NCBI GenBank assembly: GCA_029256005.1
Contig: JAQSYS010000008.1
Span: 1-18,427 of the forward strand
Direction of reading: 5' to 3'
DNA from: Sedimentibacter sp.
Lineage (GTDB): Bacteria > Bacillota > Clostridia > Tissierellales > Sedimentibacteraceae
DNA length: 18,427 nt
The translations under genes were made by a program, and so were the position numbers. Every line of letters starts with the position of its first letter. Position 1 is the first letter of the stretch. Shown one piece after another: positions 7,076 through 14,044 of this stretch. The notes under the pieces were generated by a model. The model searched no databases. It was not told where the DNA came from and saw nothing but the letters and a program-made list of their open reading frames with translations.

Positions 7076-7561
7076 ATGAATAAAATATTGGTACCAGTAG
7101 ACGGGTCAAATGCATCAATCAGTGCAGTAAAAAAATCAATTGAAATAGGTAAAAAATATAATTCATCCATTAAACTTATATCTGTTGTCAAATCAACAGA
7201 TCACAGAAGAAAAGAAAGAAATGAAAATCTGTGGAGTGCAGTAGATGGTTCTATAATTACTAATAGCATTGAATTGGAAAAGAAACTAGAAGGAAAGTAT
7301 GTTGAAAATGCACAGATGCTTTTGGATCAGATAGTAACAAAGCTTGATTTCAATGGTACAAGTGTGGAAAAAGAAGTTTTGGTAGGGGACCCATTTGATA
7401 AAATTGTAGATACAGCAAAAAGTGGAAACTATGATTTAATAATTATGGGAAACAGAGGATTTTCAAAGATGAAAAGATTTTTTATAGGCTCAGTAACACA
7501 AAAGGTAATATCTGAATCACCTTGTCCGGTGTTAGTTGTGAAAAGCCATTTTGAACCATAA
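7076..7561 (+). CDS. Universal stress protein, UspA family (ATP-binding type)
   Basis: The 161-residue protein is a single Usp domain. It opens with MNKILVPVDGSNAS, with the Asp that contacts adenine, and ends with the nucleotide-binding motif GNRG, nine residues, then GS (MGNRGFSKMKRFFIGS), followed by ESPCPVLVVK. The complete G-xx-G-x9-G(S) motif places it with the ATP-binding Usp proteins, not the UspA-type that lack ATP. A 20-residue insertion after the first beta strand (KSTDHRRKERNENL region) is charged and may be a dimer or partner surface. The start at 7076 uses GAGGAGGG at 7063-7070; the in-frame TTG at 7061 lies inside this ribosome binding site and is rejected. Usp proteins support survival under starvation and stress; its trigger is unknown. 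Confidence 0.92.
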   Translation: MNKILVPVDGSNASISAVKKSIEIGKKYNSSIKLISVVKSTDHRRKERNENLWSAVDGSIITNSIELEKKLEGKYVENAQMLLDQIVTKLDFNGTSVEKEVLVGDPFDKIVDTAKSGNYDLIIMGNRGFSKMKRFFIGSVTQKVISESPCPVLVVKSHFEP

Positions 7562-7579
7562 ATTATAAATGAAAAATAC

Positions 7580-7627
7580 AAGGCTACTTTGAAATTACCA
7601 AAAAATTTTAAAGTAACCTTTTACTTT
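7580..7627 (+). repeat. Overlapping inverted repeats after the usp gene
   Basis: AAGGCTACTTT (7580-7590) can pair with AAAGTAACCTT (7610-7620), with one mismatch. The same right arm can instead pair forward, AAAGTAA (7610-7616) with TTACTTT (7621-7627) around CCTT. The two hairpins exclude each other. There is no good T tract, so a simple terminator is doubtful. Confidence 0.5.
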
Positions 7628-7640
7628 GAGAAGTTATTAG

Positions 7641-7668
7641 TTGAGGATATTTATATATGTGATATAAT
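7641..7668 (+). promoter_or_regulatory. Promoter for the HutD/MBL unit
   Basis: -35 TTGAGG at 7641-7646, 16-base spacer, -10 TATAAT at 7663-7668 preceded by TGa (extended -10). It lies 43 bases before the ATG at 7712. Confidence 0.65.
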
Positions 7669-7711
7669 ATATTAAAAAAATATGGTAATGAGTATAGGTA
7701 AGAGGTAATAA

Positions 7712-8302
7712 ATGAAGATATCTGTGATTAAAGAACAAGATGTGATTATTTCAAAATGGGCTGGCGGCGAAAGCAGACAATATTATATTTATCCACCATA
7801 TACAAGTTATGCCTCAAGGAATTTCTTGTTCAGAGTAAGTATGGCAATTTCCAATTCAGATGTAGAAGCTGAATACAGTGATTTAGAAAACTTTACACGG
7901 CATTTAATAATGCTTGAAGGGACTGCCCAAGTTTTTCATGAGAATCATTATGATATTATAATGAATCCATATGAAGAAATTGATGTGTTTGATGGTGGAT
8001 GGAAGTCATCTGCAAAAGGAAAGGTTACAGATTTTAATCTTATGACTTCAAAAGATTGCAAAGGCAGTATGTCTGTAATTTATAAAAATTGTACAGTTGT
8101 AACTGATGATTTAGAAAATTCAAGTCATAATTGGATTATTTTTTTCTGTAATTCCGGAAAGGCGTCTTTTAGCCTGTCTTCAGTGGAAAATGTAATTGTT
8201 ACTGAAGGAGAATTATTGATATTTGAGGATATATCACCAGAAACTAAAATAAATATTAAATTAGAAAATTCAAAGTTGATTAAGATGTCAGTTAATTGTT
8301 AA
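7712..8302 (+). CDS. HutD/Ves-family cupin protein
   Basis: The 196-residue protein fits the HutD family. Its signs are W16-A-GG-ESRQ near the N-terminus, the FLFRVSMAISNSDVEAEYSDL segment (where the family has a WRiS.A pattern followed by acidic residues and FS), RHLIMLEG, then a DVFDGGW and KVTDFNLMT segment matching the conserved G.-DfNvM of the family. The fold is a bicupin without clear metal-binding His clusters. HutD is found in histidine-utilisation operons of proteobacteria, where its role is still not settled; here no hut gene is nearby. AGAGGT at 7701-7706 precedes the ATG. The metallo-hydrolase gene starts 27 bases after its stop, so the two form an operon. The function is therefore unknown beyond small-molecule binding. 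Confidence 0.85.
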   Translation: MKISVIKEQDVIISKWAGGESRQYYIYPPYTSYASRNFLFRVSMAISNSDVEAEYSDLENFTRHLIMLEGTAQVFHENHYDIIMNPYEEIDVFDGGWKSSAKGKVTDFNLMTSKDCKGSMSVIYKNCTVVTDDLENSSHNWIIFFCNSGKASFSLSSVENVIVTEGELLIFEDISPETKINIKLENSKLIKMSVNC

Positions 8303-8329
8303 TAGTTTAATGCAAAAGGAGAATTTACG

Positions 8330-9055
8330 TTGATAAAATTAACAGATAGAATATATTACATGCCTCATAGCGAAGAAACCGACAGGCCAATCTTGGGCTA
8401 TATAAGGGGCGATAAATTTACATTGATGGTTGACAGTGGAAATTCAAAGAAGCATGTTGAGCTGTTCACCGATGATATTTTAGAGTTAGAGATGCCATAT
8501 CCAGATTTTGTTGCAATAACACATTCTCATTGGGATCATACATATGGAATGAGCAGTTTAAAAGCAATTTCAATAGCGTGCAAAAAAACCAACGAATATC
8601 TAGAAAACATGTTAAGCTGGGAATGGACAGATGAAGCAATGAAAAAAAGACTTGCAACTGGCGAAGATATTGAGTTTTGCGATACAATGATACGTAGGGA
8701 GTATCCTGACTTATCTGAAATTCAGGTTAAAACTGCCGATATTGAGTTTAACGAAATATTGAAAATTGATTTAGGTGGAATTACCTGTGAGCTTATGAGG
8801 CTGGAAAGCTCTCATGCAGATGATTGTGTGGTTGTTTATGTTCCTGAAGAAAAAGTAATTTTCATAGGCGATATAATCAGTGAGGATTTTCACCATGGAG
8901 AGTCTAAATATTACAGAGAAAAATTAGAAAGTCTGATTAATGATTTTAAATCAATTGATTTTAATACAGCTCTCTTTGGACACATGGAACCTTTTTCAAA
9001 ACAAGAACTCTTAACCTGGCTAGAAGAAACTTATAGTGAAAACTTTATATTATAA
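8330..9055 (+). CDS. Metallo-beta-lactamase-fold hydrolase
   Basis: A 241-residue MBL-fold protein with every metal ligand in place: H65-x-H67-x-D69-H70 (THSHWDH), H162 (SSHADD), D181 (IFIGDII) and H218 (FGHMEPF), so it should bind two metals and hydrolyse a bond through a bridging hydroxide. The opening YMPHSEETDRPILGYIRGDKF segment suits the small glyoxalase-II-like branch; the true substrate is not predictable. A helical insert at about residues 83-118 sits between the first metal motif and the next strand and may cover the active site. The start is TTG with AAAGGAG at 8315-8321, eight bases away. It follows the HutD-family gene in the same unit, which suggests a shared small-molecule substrate, and it ends at a weak hairpin. 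Confidence 0.9.
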   Translation: MIKLTDRIYYMPHSEETDRPILGYIRGDKFTLMVDSGNSKKHVELFTDDILELEMPYPDFVAITHSHWDHTYGMSSLKAISIACKKTNEYLENMLSWEWTDEAMKKRLATGEDIEFCDTMIRREYPDLSEIQVKTADIEFNEILKIDLGGITCELMRLESSHADDCVVVYVPEEKVIFIGDIISEDFHHGESKYYREKLESLINDFKSIDFNTALFGHMEPFSKQELLTWLEETYSENFIL

Positions 9056-9075
9056 GGTTAATGAATAAATAAAAG

Positions 9076-9102
9076 GTCAGTATTTTATATGCTGACTATT
9101 TT
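9076..9102 (+). terminator. Probable weak terminator after the MBL gene
   Basis: GTCAGTAT (9076-9083) pairs with ATGCTGAC (9089-9096), including one G-U pair, around TTTAT. It is followed by a short T-rich stretch. Confidence 0.6.
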
Positions 9103-9128
9103 AATTTGCCGAAAAATGTTTAAATATA

Positions 9129-9157
9129 TTGATATATTATATATTTTGTAATATAAT
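9129..9157 (+). promoter_or_regulatory. Sigma-A promoter for the GGDEF/HD-GYP gene
   Basis: -35 TTGATA at 9129-9134, a 17-base spacer and -10 TATAAT at 9152-9157: close to consensus, 35 bases before the ATG. Confidence 0.78.
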
Positions 9158-9192
9158 TTTGTAATCATGTATGCAGTCGGGAGAAAAAACAA

Positions 9193-11067
9193 ATGACTTC
9201 AATGTTAAAAAAGAAAACGTATGCTGTAATTAACAAGTATTTTTCAGGTGACAGCTTTTATAAGGACTTATTTGAAGAATTACCTATAGGTTATGCATTT
9301 TTTAAGATTATATATGATAAAGACCTAAACCCTTGTGATTACGAATTTATAGAAGTAAATTCAATCCTTGAAAAACGAACGGGACTTAAAAGGGAAAATG
9401 TAATTGGCAAAAGACTTTTAGATGCTTTTCGAGATATGGAAGAAAGCGAATTTAAAAGATTAAATTATCATTGTAAGAAAGCTGTTACAGAAGGAAAACA
9501 GCAATTTGAACTATATTACAGAACTATAAATAAATGGTATAGAATTAATCTTTATTCTCCGAAGAAAAACTATATAATGATGTATTTTATAGGGATTACC
9601 AATGAAAAAAATCAATTGCTGGAAATAGAAAACAGCCATAAGAGGATGGCAAACATAATTGAAGGGACTAACGTTGGAACGTGGGAAATAAATCTGATGA
9701 CGGGGGAACATTTTTATAATAATCGTTGGGCAGAAATATTAGGATATACTCTGGAAGAATTAACCCCAATAAATAATGAAACATGGAAAAAACTTGTTCA
9801 TCCTGATGATTTAGAAATGCAATTAGAAAGAGATGAAAAATTATATAGTAAAGAAATAGATTTTTATGATGAAGAGTATCGCATGATACATAAAGATGGA
9901 AGTGTAGTTTGGATACAGGATAGAGGTAAGGTTATTTCATGGATGGAGGATGGGAAACCACATATTATCAGTGGTACTCAGACTGATATAACAAAAAGAA
10001 AGAATCTCGAGCTTGATAAAAAGAAGAAACAGGAAGAAATATTATTTTTAAGCTACTGTGATCAACTGACTGGACTTTTTAACCGCAGATACTTTGAGGA
10101 TAAATTAAAAGAAGTCGATACATCTGACAATCTTCCTATAACATTAGTAATGGCAGATGTTAATGGATTGAAGTTGGTTAATGACTCTTTTGGTCATAAC
10201 CTTGGGGATGAGCTATTAAAAAAGGCTGCAGAAGTTTTGAAAAGCGGATGCAGAAATTCTGATATCATCGCAAGGCTCGGAGGAGATGAATTTGTTGCAA
10301 TTCTTACCAAAACCAGCGAACAGCAAGCGGAGCAAATTATAAAAAGAATAAATTCTATTGCTGCAAATGAAAAAGTAGGTGCAATTGATATTTCTATTTC
10401 TTTTGGATATGAAACTAAGTACTGTATAGATGAGAACATAAATGACATATTTAAAAATGCAGAAGATTATATGTACAGGCATAAGCTTTATGAGAGTTCA
10501 AGCATCAGAAACAAAACAATTGACCTGATTATGAACACATTGTATGAAAAGAGCAAAAGAGAAATGCTCCATTCAATGAGAGTCAGTGAACTTTGTGAGG
10601 CATTAGCTTTGAGAATGGAGTTTGACAAATATAAGGTGAATCAAATAAAAATAGCTGGGCTCATGCATGATATAGGAAAAATGGGTATCGATGAAAACAT
10701 ATTAAACAAACCTCAGAAATTGAGCGAAGAAGAAAACAAGGAAATTAAAAGGCATCCCGAAATTGGTTACAGGATTCTCAGTTCTTCTAATGAATTTTCA
10801 GAAATTGCAGAATATGTTCTTAAACATCATGAACGATGGGATGGAAAGGGCTATCCTGGGAGCTTTAAGGGAGAAGAAATTTCTATACAATCCAGAATCA
10901 TTGCAGTTGCAGATGCATTTGATGCAATGACCAGTGACAGACCTTATAGAAATGGACTGAGTATAATGGATGCATTGACAGAAATAAATAAATGCGCTGG
11001 GACACAGTTTGATGCAGATATTGCAGAAATATTTATAAATATGGTAATGGAGCAACAAAATAAATAA
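9193..11067 (+). CDS. PAS-PAS-GGDEF-HD-GYP cyclic-di-GMP signalling protein
   Basis: A 624-residue soluble protein that can both make and degrade cyclic di-GMP. Order of parts: a PAS domain (about 22-140), a second PAS/PAC domain (about 150-270, ending GTQTDITKRKNLE), a GGDEF diguanylate cyclase domain (about 285-435) and an HD-GYP phosphodiesterase domain (about 440-620). The cyclase active site is intact (RLGGDEF, 361-367), as is the product-inhibition I-site R354-N-S-D357, five residues ahead. The HD-GYP site is also intact: HD at 492-493, a KRHPEIGYRIL segment, and HHERWDGKGYPG at 545-556. There are no membrane helices, so it senses a cytoplasmic signal; no heme or flavin motif is evident in the PAS domains. 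CGGGAG precedes the ATG. It is transcribed alone from a near-consensus promoter. Confidence 0.95.
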   Translation: MTSMLKKKTYAVINKYFSGDSFYKDLFEELPIGYAFFKIIYDKDLNPCDYEFIEVNSILEKRTGLKRENVIGKRLLDAFRDMEESEFKRLNYHCKKAVTEGKQQFELYYRTINKWYRINLYSPKKNYIMMYFIGITNEKNQLLEIENSHKRMANIIEGTNVGTWEINLMTGEHFYNNRWAEILGYTLEELTPINNETWKKLVHPDDLEMQLERDEKLYSKEIDFYDEEYRMIHKDGSVVWIQDRGKVISWMEDGKPHIISGTQTDITKRKNLELDKKKKQEEILFLSYCDQLTGLFNRRYFEDKLKEVDTSDNLPITLVMADVNGLKLVNDSFGHNLGDELLKKAAEVLKSGCRNSDIIARLGGDEFVAILTKTSEQQAEQIIKRINSIAANEKVGAIDISISFGYETKYCIDENINDIFKNAEDYMYRHKLYESSSIRNKTIDLIMNTLYEKSKREMLHSMRVSELCEALALRMEFDKYKVNQIKIAGLMHDIGKMGIDENILNKPQKLSEEENKEIKRHPEIGYRILSSSNEFSEIAEYVLKHHERWDGKGYPGSFKGEEISIQSRIIAVADAFDAMTSDRPYRNGLSIMDALTEINKCAGTQFDADIAEIFINMVMEQQNK

Positions 11068-11107
11068 TATAAATTAGTAGTATTAATTTTACACGACATC
11101 TTTATCC

Positions 11108-11136
11108 TTGAAATTTAATTTCTTATAACGTATACT
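11108..11136 (+). promoter_or_regulatory. Sigma-A promoter for the degV gene
   Basis: -35 TTGAAA at 11108-11113, a 17-base spacer and -10 TATACT at 11131-11136, giving a leader of about 45 bases before the ATG at 11188. Nothing else is visible in the 11068-11187 gap. Confidence 0.75.
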
Positions 11137-11187
11137 TATATAGTTATTCTTAATTTATGAAAATAAAAATTTAAGGGGATAGTTTAA

Positions 11188-12051
11188 ATGAATACAGTCA
11201 TAATAACAGATTCAAGCTGTGATTTGGCATATGATTATATAAATAAAAATAATATAAAAGTAATACCTTTTCCATATTCAATAAACGGTAAGGATTATAT
11301 TGACGATTTTGGTAATACACTGGGATATGAAGATTTTTATAATGAATTGAGGAATGGCTCAATGCCTTCAACCTCGCAAATATCTTCATACACATTTGAG
11401 CAGGAGTTTAAAAAGTATGTTTCAGAAGGAAGTTCCGTAATTTACATAGGATTTTCTTCAGCACTGAGTCAAACATTTCATAATTCGATAATAGCGAGAA
11501 ATAATGTGTTAGAAGATGTTCCGGATGCTGATATTACAGTAATTGATTCTAAGAGTGCATCAGTCGGACTTGGTGCAATAGTATTTTATGCTAATGAGTT
11601 GTTAAATAAAGGCACATCAAAGGAAAAGATTGTGGATTGGGTTGAGATAAACAAGCTTAAAACAAACCATTGGTTTATAATTGACAGCCTGGAACATTTG
11701 AAAAGGGGCGGGAGAATATCTTCTGCAAGTGCGACAGTGGGTACGTTATTAGACGTTAAACCACTATTAAATGTTGATGATGAAGGAAAGCTAGATGTTG
11801 TTAAAAAAGTTAGAGGAAGAAAAAAAGCAATACGTGAAATGCTTGGTGAGCTTCAATTTATTAAAAATCCAGAAGAACAAACTCTTTTTATAAATCACGG
11901 AGACTGTTTAAAGGATGCGGAGCAATTAAAGGAATTGGTTTTAAAAGAAGTTAATGTAAAAGATGTTGTAATTAATTACTTAGGCCCAATTATTGGTTGC
12001 CACACTGGACCTGGAATGTTGTGTATGGTTTTTATGGGAGATAAAAGATAG
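11188..12051 (+). CDS. DegV family fatty-acid-binding protein (FakB-like)
   Basis: The 287-residue protein has the DegV/FakB layout. It opens with VIITDSSCDLAYDYI, followed by the IKVIPFPYSINGKDYID strand, then MPSTSQISSYTF (the conserved TSQ-type loop that holds the fatty-acid carboxylate) and YIGFSSALSQTFHNS. Further on are DSKSASVGLGAIV and SLEHLKRGGRIS, with VKPLLNV and a GHTGPG-like CHTGPGM near the C-terminus. FakB proteins hold a free fatty acid while the kinase FakA phosphorylates it for membrane lipid synthesis. No fakA is in the window, which is usual because fakB copies are often scattered. AAGGGG at 11173-11178 fixes the start. It is a single gene with its own promoter and a strong terminator. 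Its fatty-acid specificity is not readable. Confidence 0.93.
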   Translation: MNTVIITDSSCDLAYDYINKNNIKVIPFPYSINGKDYIDDFGNTLGYEDFYNELRNGSMPSTSQISSYTFEQEFKKYVSEGSSVIYIGFSSALSQTFHNSIIARNNVLEDVPDADITVIDSKSASVGLGAIVFYANELLNKGTSKEKIVDWVEINKLKTNHWFIIDSLEHLKRGGRISSASATVGTLLDVKPLLNVDDEGKLDVVKKVRGRKKAIREMLGELQFIKNPEEQTLFINHGDCLKDAEQLKELVLKEVNVKDVVINYLGPIIGCHTGPGMLCMVFMGDKR

Positions 12052-12062
12052 GAAATTTTTTT

Positions 12063-12090
12063 AAATCGTGCGCTTTGCGTACGATTTTTA
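12063..12090 (+). terminator. Terminator after the degV gene
   Basis: AAATCGTGCGC (12063-12073) pairs with GCGTACGATTT (12077-12087), with one G-U pair, around a TTT loop, followed by T's. It isolates degV from the structured region and the helicase downstream. Confidence 0.88.
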
Positions 12091-12091
12091 G

Positions 12092-12240
12092 TTTAATTCA
12101 ACAGAAGCTGTGGTATAATAACTAAATGAAATGTCCCCCGCCTATTTAGGCGGCGGGTTACATTTAATTTTTTCAGTGGTGGTTAAATCCCCCACTGAAA
12201 TCGTTGAATGACGGGCAAAGCCCTTATTGAATACAGTTTT
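12092..12240 (+). mobile_element. Orphan hairpin cluster, possibly fused IS200/IS605-type ends
   Basis: This 150-base gap holds four inverted repeats in an otherwise AT-rich genome. A small one, ACAG/CTGT, is at 12101-12111. A GC-rich hairpin, 12129-12165, pairs AAATGT, CCC and CCGCCT with their complements, with single C and TT bulges. A long one, 12171-12200, pairs TTTCAGTGG and GG around TTAAAT, with one mismatch. A short one, GGGC-AAA-GCCC at 12213-12223, is flanked by direct TTGAAT copies (12204-12209, 12227-12232). Subterminal hairpins without terminal inverted repeats are how IS200/IS605 elements end, and the last hairpin resembles the right-end region that also forms the 3' part of TnpB guide RNAs. 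No tnpA or tnpB is present, so this would be a MITE-like relic. The alternative is a structured leader of the helicase gene. Identification is by pattern only. Confidence 0.42.
12111..12119 (+). promoter_or_regulatory. Extended -10 promoter inside the hairpin cluster
   Basis: TGGTATAAT: consensus -10 at 12114-12119 with TGn, and only a weak -35. A transcript from here would start just before the GC-rich hairpin and carry about 145 bases of structured leader before the helicase ATG, or would make a small RNA. Confidence 0.6.
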
Positions 12241-12269
12241 AGAAAATAATCGAACTGAAAGGATATACA

Positions 12270-13379
12270 ATGGACTTTAAACAACTTGGGATAAATAATT
12301 TATTAGTTGATATATTAAAAAACGCAGGAATTACAGAACCAACTCCTATTCAAGAGCAATGCATTGGGTTGGTCAAGGGGGGCGCAGATGTAATAGCTGA
12401 GGCTCAGACAGGAACCGGCAAAACACTTGCATTTTTGCTGCCGATTTTTGAAAATACTGACGCAGATTCAGAATATGTGCAGTCATTAATAATCACACCA
12501 ACCAGAGAGCTGGCTATTCAAATTACAGAAGAAGCTAACAAATTAGCAAAGGCAAAGGAAATTAATATTCTTGCTGCATATGGGGGCAAGGACATTTCTT
12601 CACAAGTAAAGAAGCTTAAAAACAACATACATATGATTATTGCAACACCTGGTAGACTTTTAGACCATATAGGAAGAGAAACAGTGGATTTAAGTAAATT
12701 AAAGACACTGGTGCTGGATGAAGCTGACCAAATGTTATTAATGGGATTTAAGAATGAAGTAGAAGATATTATAAAGCAAACACCAAAAACAAGACAAACG
12801 CTGTGCTTTTCAGCAACTATTGATTCACAGGTTAAAAAGCTTGCCTATAAGTATATGAATAATCCTGTATCAGTTTCTGTTCAAAAGGAAAGTGTGACAC
12901 TTGAAAACATCAAGCAACAGGTGGTGGAAACAACTGACCGAAGAAAGCAGGAAGCATTATTTTCAGTATTAGATCAAGATAGACCTTTTATGGCAATTAT
13001 ATTTTGCAGGACCAAGGTTAGGGTTGATAATCTCGAGGAAGCAATGCATTTAAGGGGTTTTAACTGTGAAAAACTTCATTCAGATATTCTTCAGTCGAAA
13101 CGCGAGCGTATAATGAAAACATTCAGAAAAGGAGACATTCAGTACTTGATTGCAACGGATGTAGCAGCAAGAGGTCTTGACATAAGCGGAGTAGGACATA
13201 TTTATAACTATGACATCCCTGAAAATTCTGAATCATACATTCACCGAATAGGCAGGACGGGCAGAGCAGGCGAAAAAGGCTACACATGCTTGTTTGTTGC
13301 ACCAAAAGATATGGAGATACTTGAAGAAATAGAAAAAACAATCGGATTTAAAGTTGAAAGAAGAAATATATCAGAATAA
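12270..13379 (+). CDS. Minimal DEAD-box ATP-dependent RNA helicase
   Basis: The 369-residue protein has all core motifs of a DEAD-box RNA helicase: the F-Q motif region (MDFKQLGI to EPTPIQEQ, Q28), motif I AQTGTGKT (45-52), Ia PTRELA, Ib TPGRLLD, II DEAD (150-153), III SAT (181-183), IV IIFCRT, V TDVAARGLDI and VI HRIGRTGRAG (325-334). It stops soon after the second RecA domain, with no C-terminal RNA-binding extension, so it resembles the small YfmL-type helicases more than CshA or DbpA. Such enzymes help ribosome assembly and RNA folding, especially in the cold. AAAGGA at 12258-12263 precedes the ATG. The structured DNA just upstream gives it an unusual leader; cold or RNA-structure-dependent control is a plausible inference, not shown. 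Confidence 0.94.
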   Translation: MDFKQLGINNLLVDILKNAGITEPTPIQEQCIGLVKGGADVIAEAQTGTGKTLAFLLPIFENTDADSEYVQSLIITPTRELAIQITEEANKLAKAKEINILAAYGGKDISSQVKKLKNNIHMIIATPGRLLDHIGRETVDLSKLKTLVLDEADQMLLMGFKNEVEDIIKQTPKTRQTLCFSATIDSQVKKLAYKYMNNPVSVSVQKESVTLENIKQQVVETTDRRKQEALFSVLDQDRPFMAIIFCRTKVRVDNLEEAMHLRGFNCEKLHSDILQSKRERIMKTFRKGDIQYLIATDVAARGLDISGVGHIYNYDIPENSESYIHRIGRTGRAGEKGYTCLFVAPKDMEILEEIEKTIGFKVERRNISE

Positions 13380-13382
13380 CAC

Positions 13383-13415
13383 AAAAAGCAGGATTCAATT
13401 AAGAACCCTGCTTTT
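13383..13415. terminator. Bidirectional terminator between the helicase and flavoprotein genes
   Basis: AAAAGCAGG (13384-13392) pairs with CCTGCTTTT (13407-13415), and the stem continues with TTC/GAA after one mismatch. A and T tracts on the two sides serve both converging genes. Confidence 0.82.
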
Positions 13416-13417
13416 AA

Positions 13418-13930
13418 TTATATATTTTTCACCAGTATTTTTTCAACTTCTGCTATGTAAAGTGTGTGGAAGTCTTTGTCGGGATAATTTTTTTCAATTA
13501 GTTCCTTGTCTATAAAAGACTCGGATTTAAATTCTTGTGCAAACAGCTTTTTGCAAATTATAACAATATCAGCTTCTTCAAAATAAGGTGTTTTCTCATA
13601 ACGATTCAATGTTAAATCAGTTTTTGAAATTTTGTCTTCATCTCTGCCTGATACTGATCCAAGGTATGCTAATTGTTTTTTATATTTGTTGTCAAAAAAG
13701 CATAAGGAATAAGTATCTGAACTATCTATAAATTCTTTTGTATAACGTTGTGGTCTTATTACTATATAAGCCACATTTTTATTCCACATGATGCCTAGGC
13801 CGCCCCATGATGCTGTCATGGTGTTGGTCTTATTGTTTTTTTCTGCTGTTATGAGCATCCAGTCATTTCCTATCATTTGAAATGGACTTTTATTAAGCTC
13901 CTCTGGTTTAATTTCATTATAATTGCCCAA
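13418..13930 (-). CDS. Flavin reductase-like FMN-binding split-barrel protein
   Basis: The 170-residue protein belongs to the flavin reductase-like family that binds FMN in a split-barrel fold as a dimer. Signs are WMLITAEKNNKTNTMTASWGGLGIMW (the strand, turn and Thr/Ala/Ser loop that contact the flavin phosphate; residues about 24-49), then VAYIVIRPQRYTKEFID, SLCFFD, and a YLGSVSGRDEDK loop, ending in ADIVIICKKLFAQEF and TLYIAEVEKILV. It may reduce flavins or carry electrons; the donor is not clear. The start is TTG at 13928-13930 on the minus strand, backed by AAGGGG about seven bases upstream; the next in-frame ATG would remove the N-terminal strand. It has its own promoter and converges on the helicase gene. 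Confidence 0.87.
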   Translation of the reverse strand: MGNYNEIKPEELNKSPFQMIGNDWMLITAEKNNKTNTMTASWGGLGIMWNKNVAYIVIRPQRYTKEFIDSSDTYSLCFFDNKYKKQLAYLGSVSGRDEDKISKTDLTLNRYEKTPYFEEADIVIICKKLFAQEFKSESFIDKELIEKNYPDKDFHTLYIAEVEKILVKNI

Positions 13931-13967
13931 AATATTTCCCCTTTCAATTTAAAATGTTACTCGGTCT

Positions 13968-13996
13968 ATTATAACAAGAAAAGATAAATCAACCAA
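13968..13996 (-). promoter_or_regulatory. Promoter for the flavin reductase-like gene
   Basis: Read on the minus strand: -35 TTGGTT (13991-13996), a 17-base spacer, and -10 TATAAT (13968-13973) preceded by TGt. It is 37 bases ahead of the TTG start. Confidence 0.7.
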
Positions 13997-13998
13997 GC

Positions 13999-14033
13999 AA
14001 AAAAAGGGATGAACTAATAAAAAATTCATCCCT
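13999..14033 (-). terminator. Terminator after the CBS-pair gene
   Basis: On the minus strand AGGGATGAA pairs with TTCATCCCT (plus-strand arms 14005-14013 and 14025-14033), followed by a T run, the complement of the A tract ending at 14004. Confidence 0.88.
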
Positions 14034-14044
14034 GAAGGTAAGGC

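Noticed and set aside
9511..11058. Minus-strand ORFs inside the GGDEF/HD-GYP gene
   Set aside because: They have no ribosome binding sites or recognisable domains, and they overlap a clearly coding frame.
12129..12200. CRISPR-like or tRNA-like structure
   Set aside because: The hairpins are not repeated units with spacers, and they do not form a cloverleaf with an anticodon arm.
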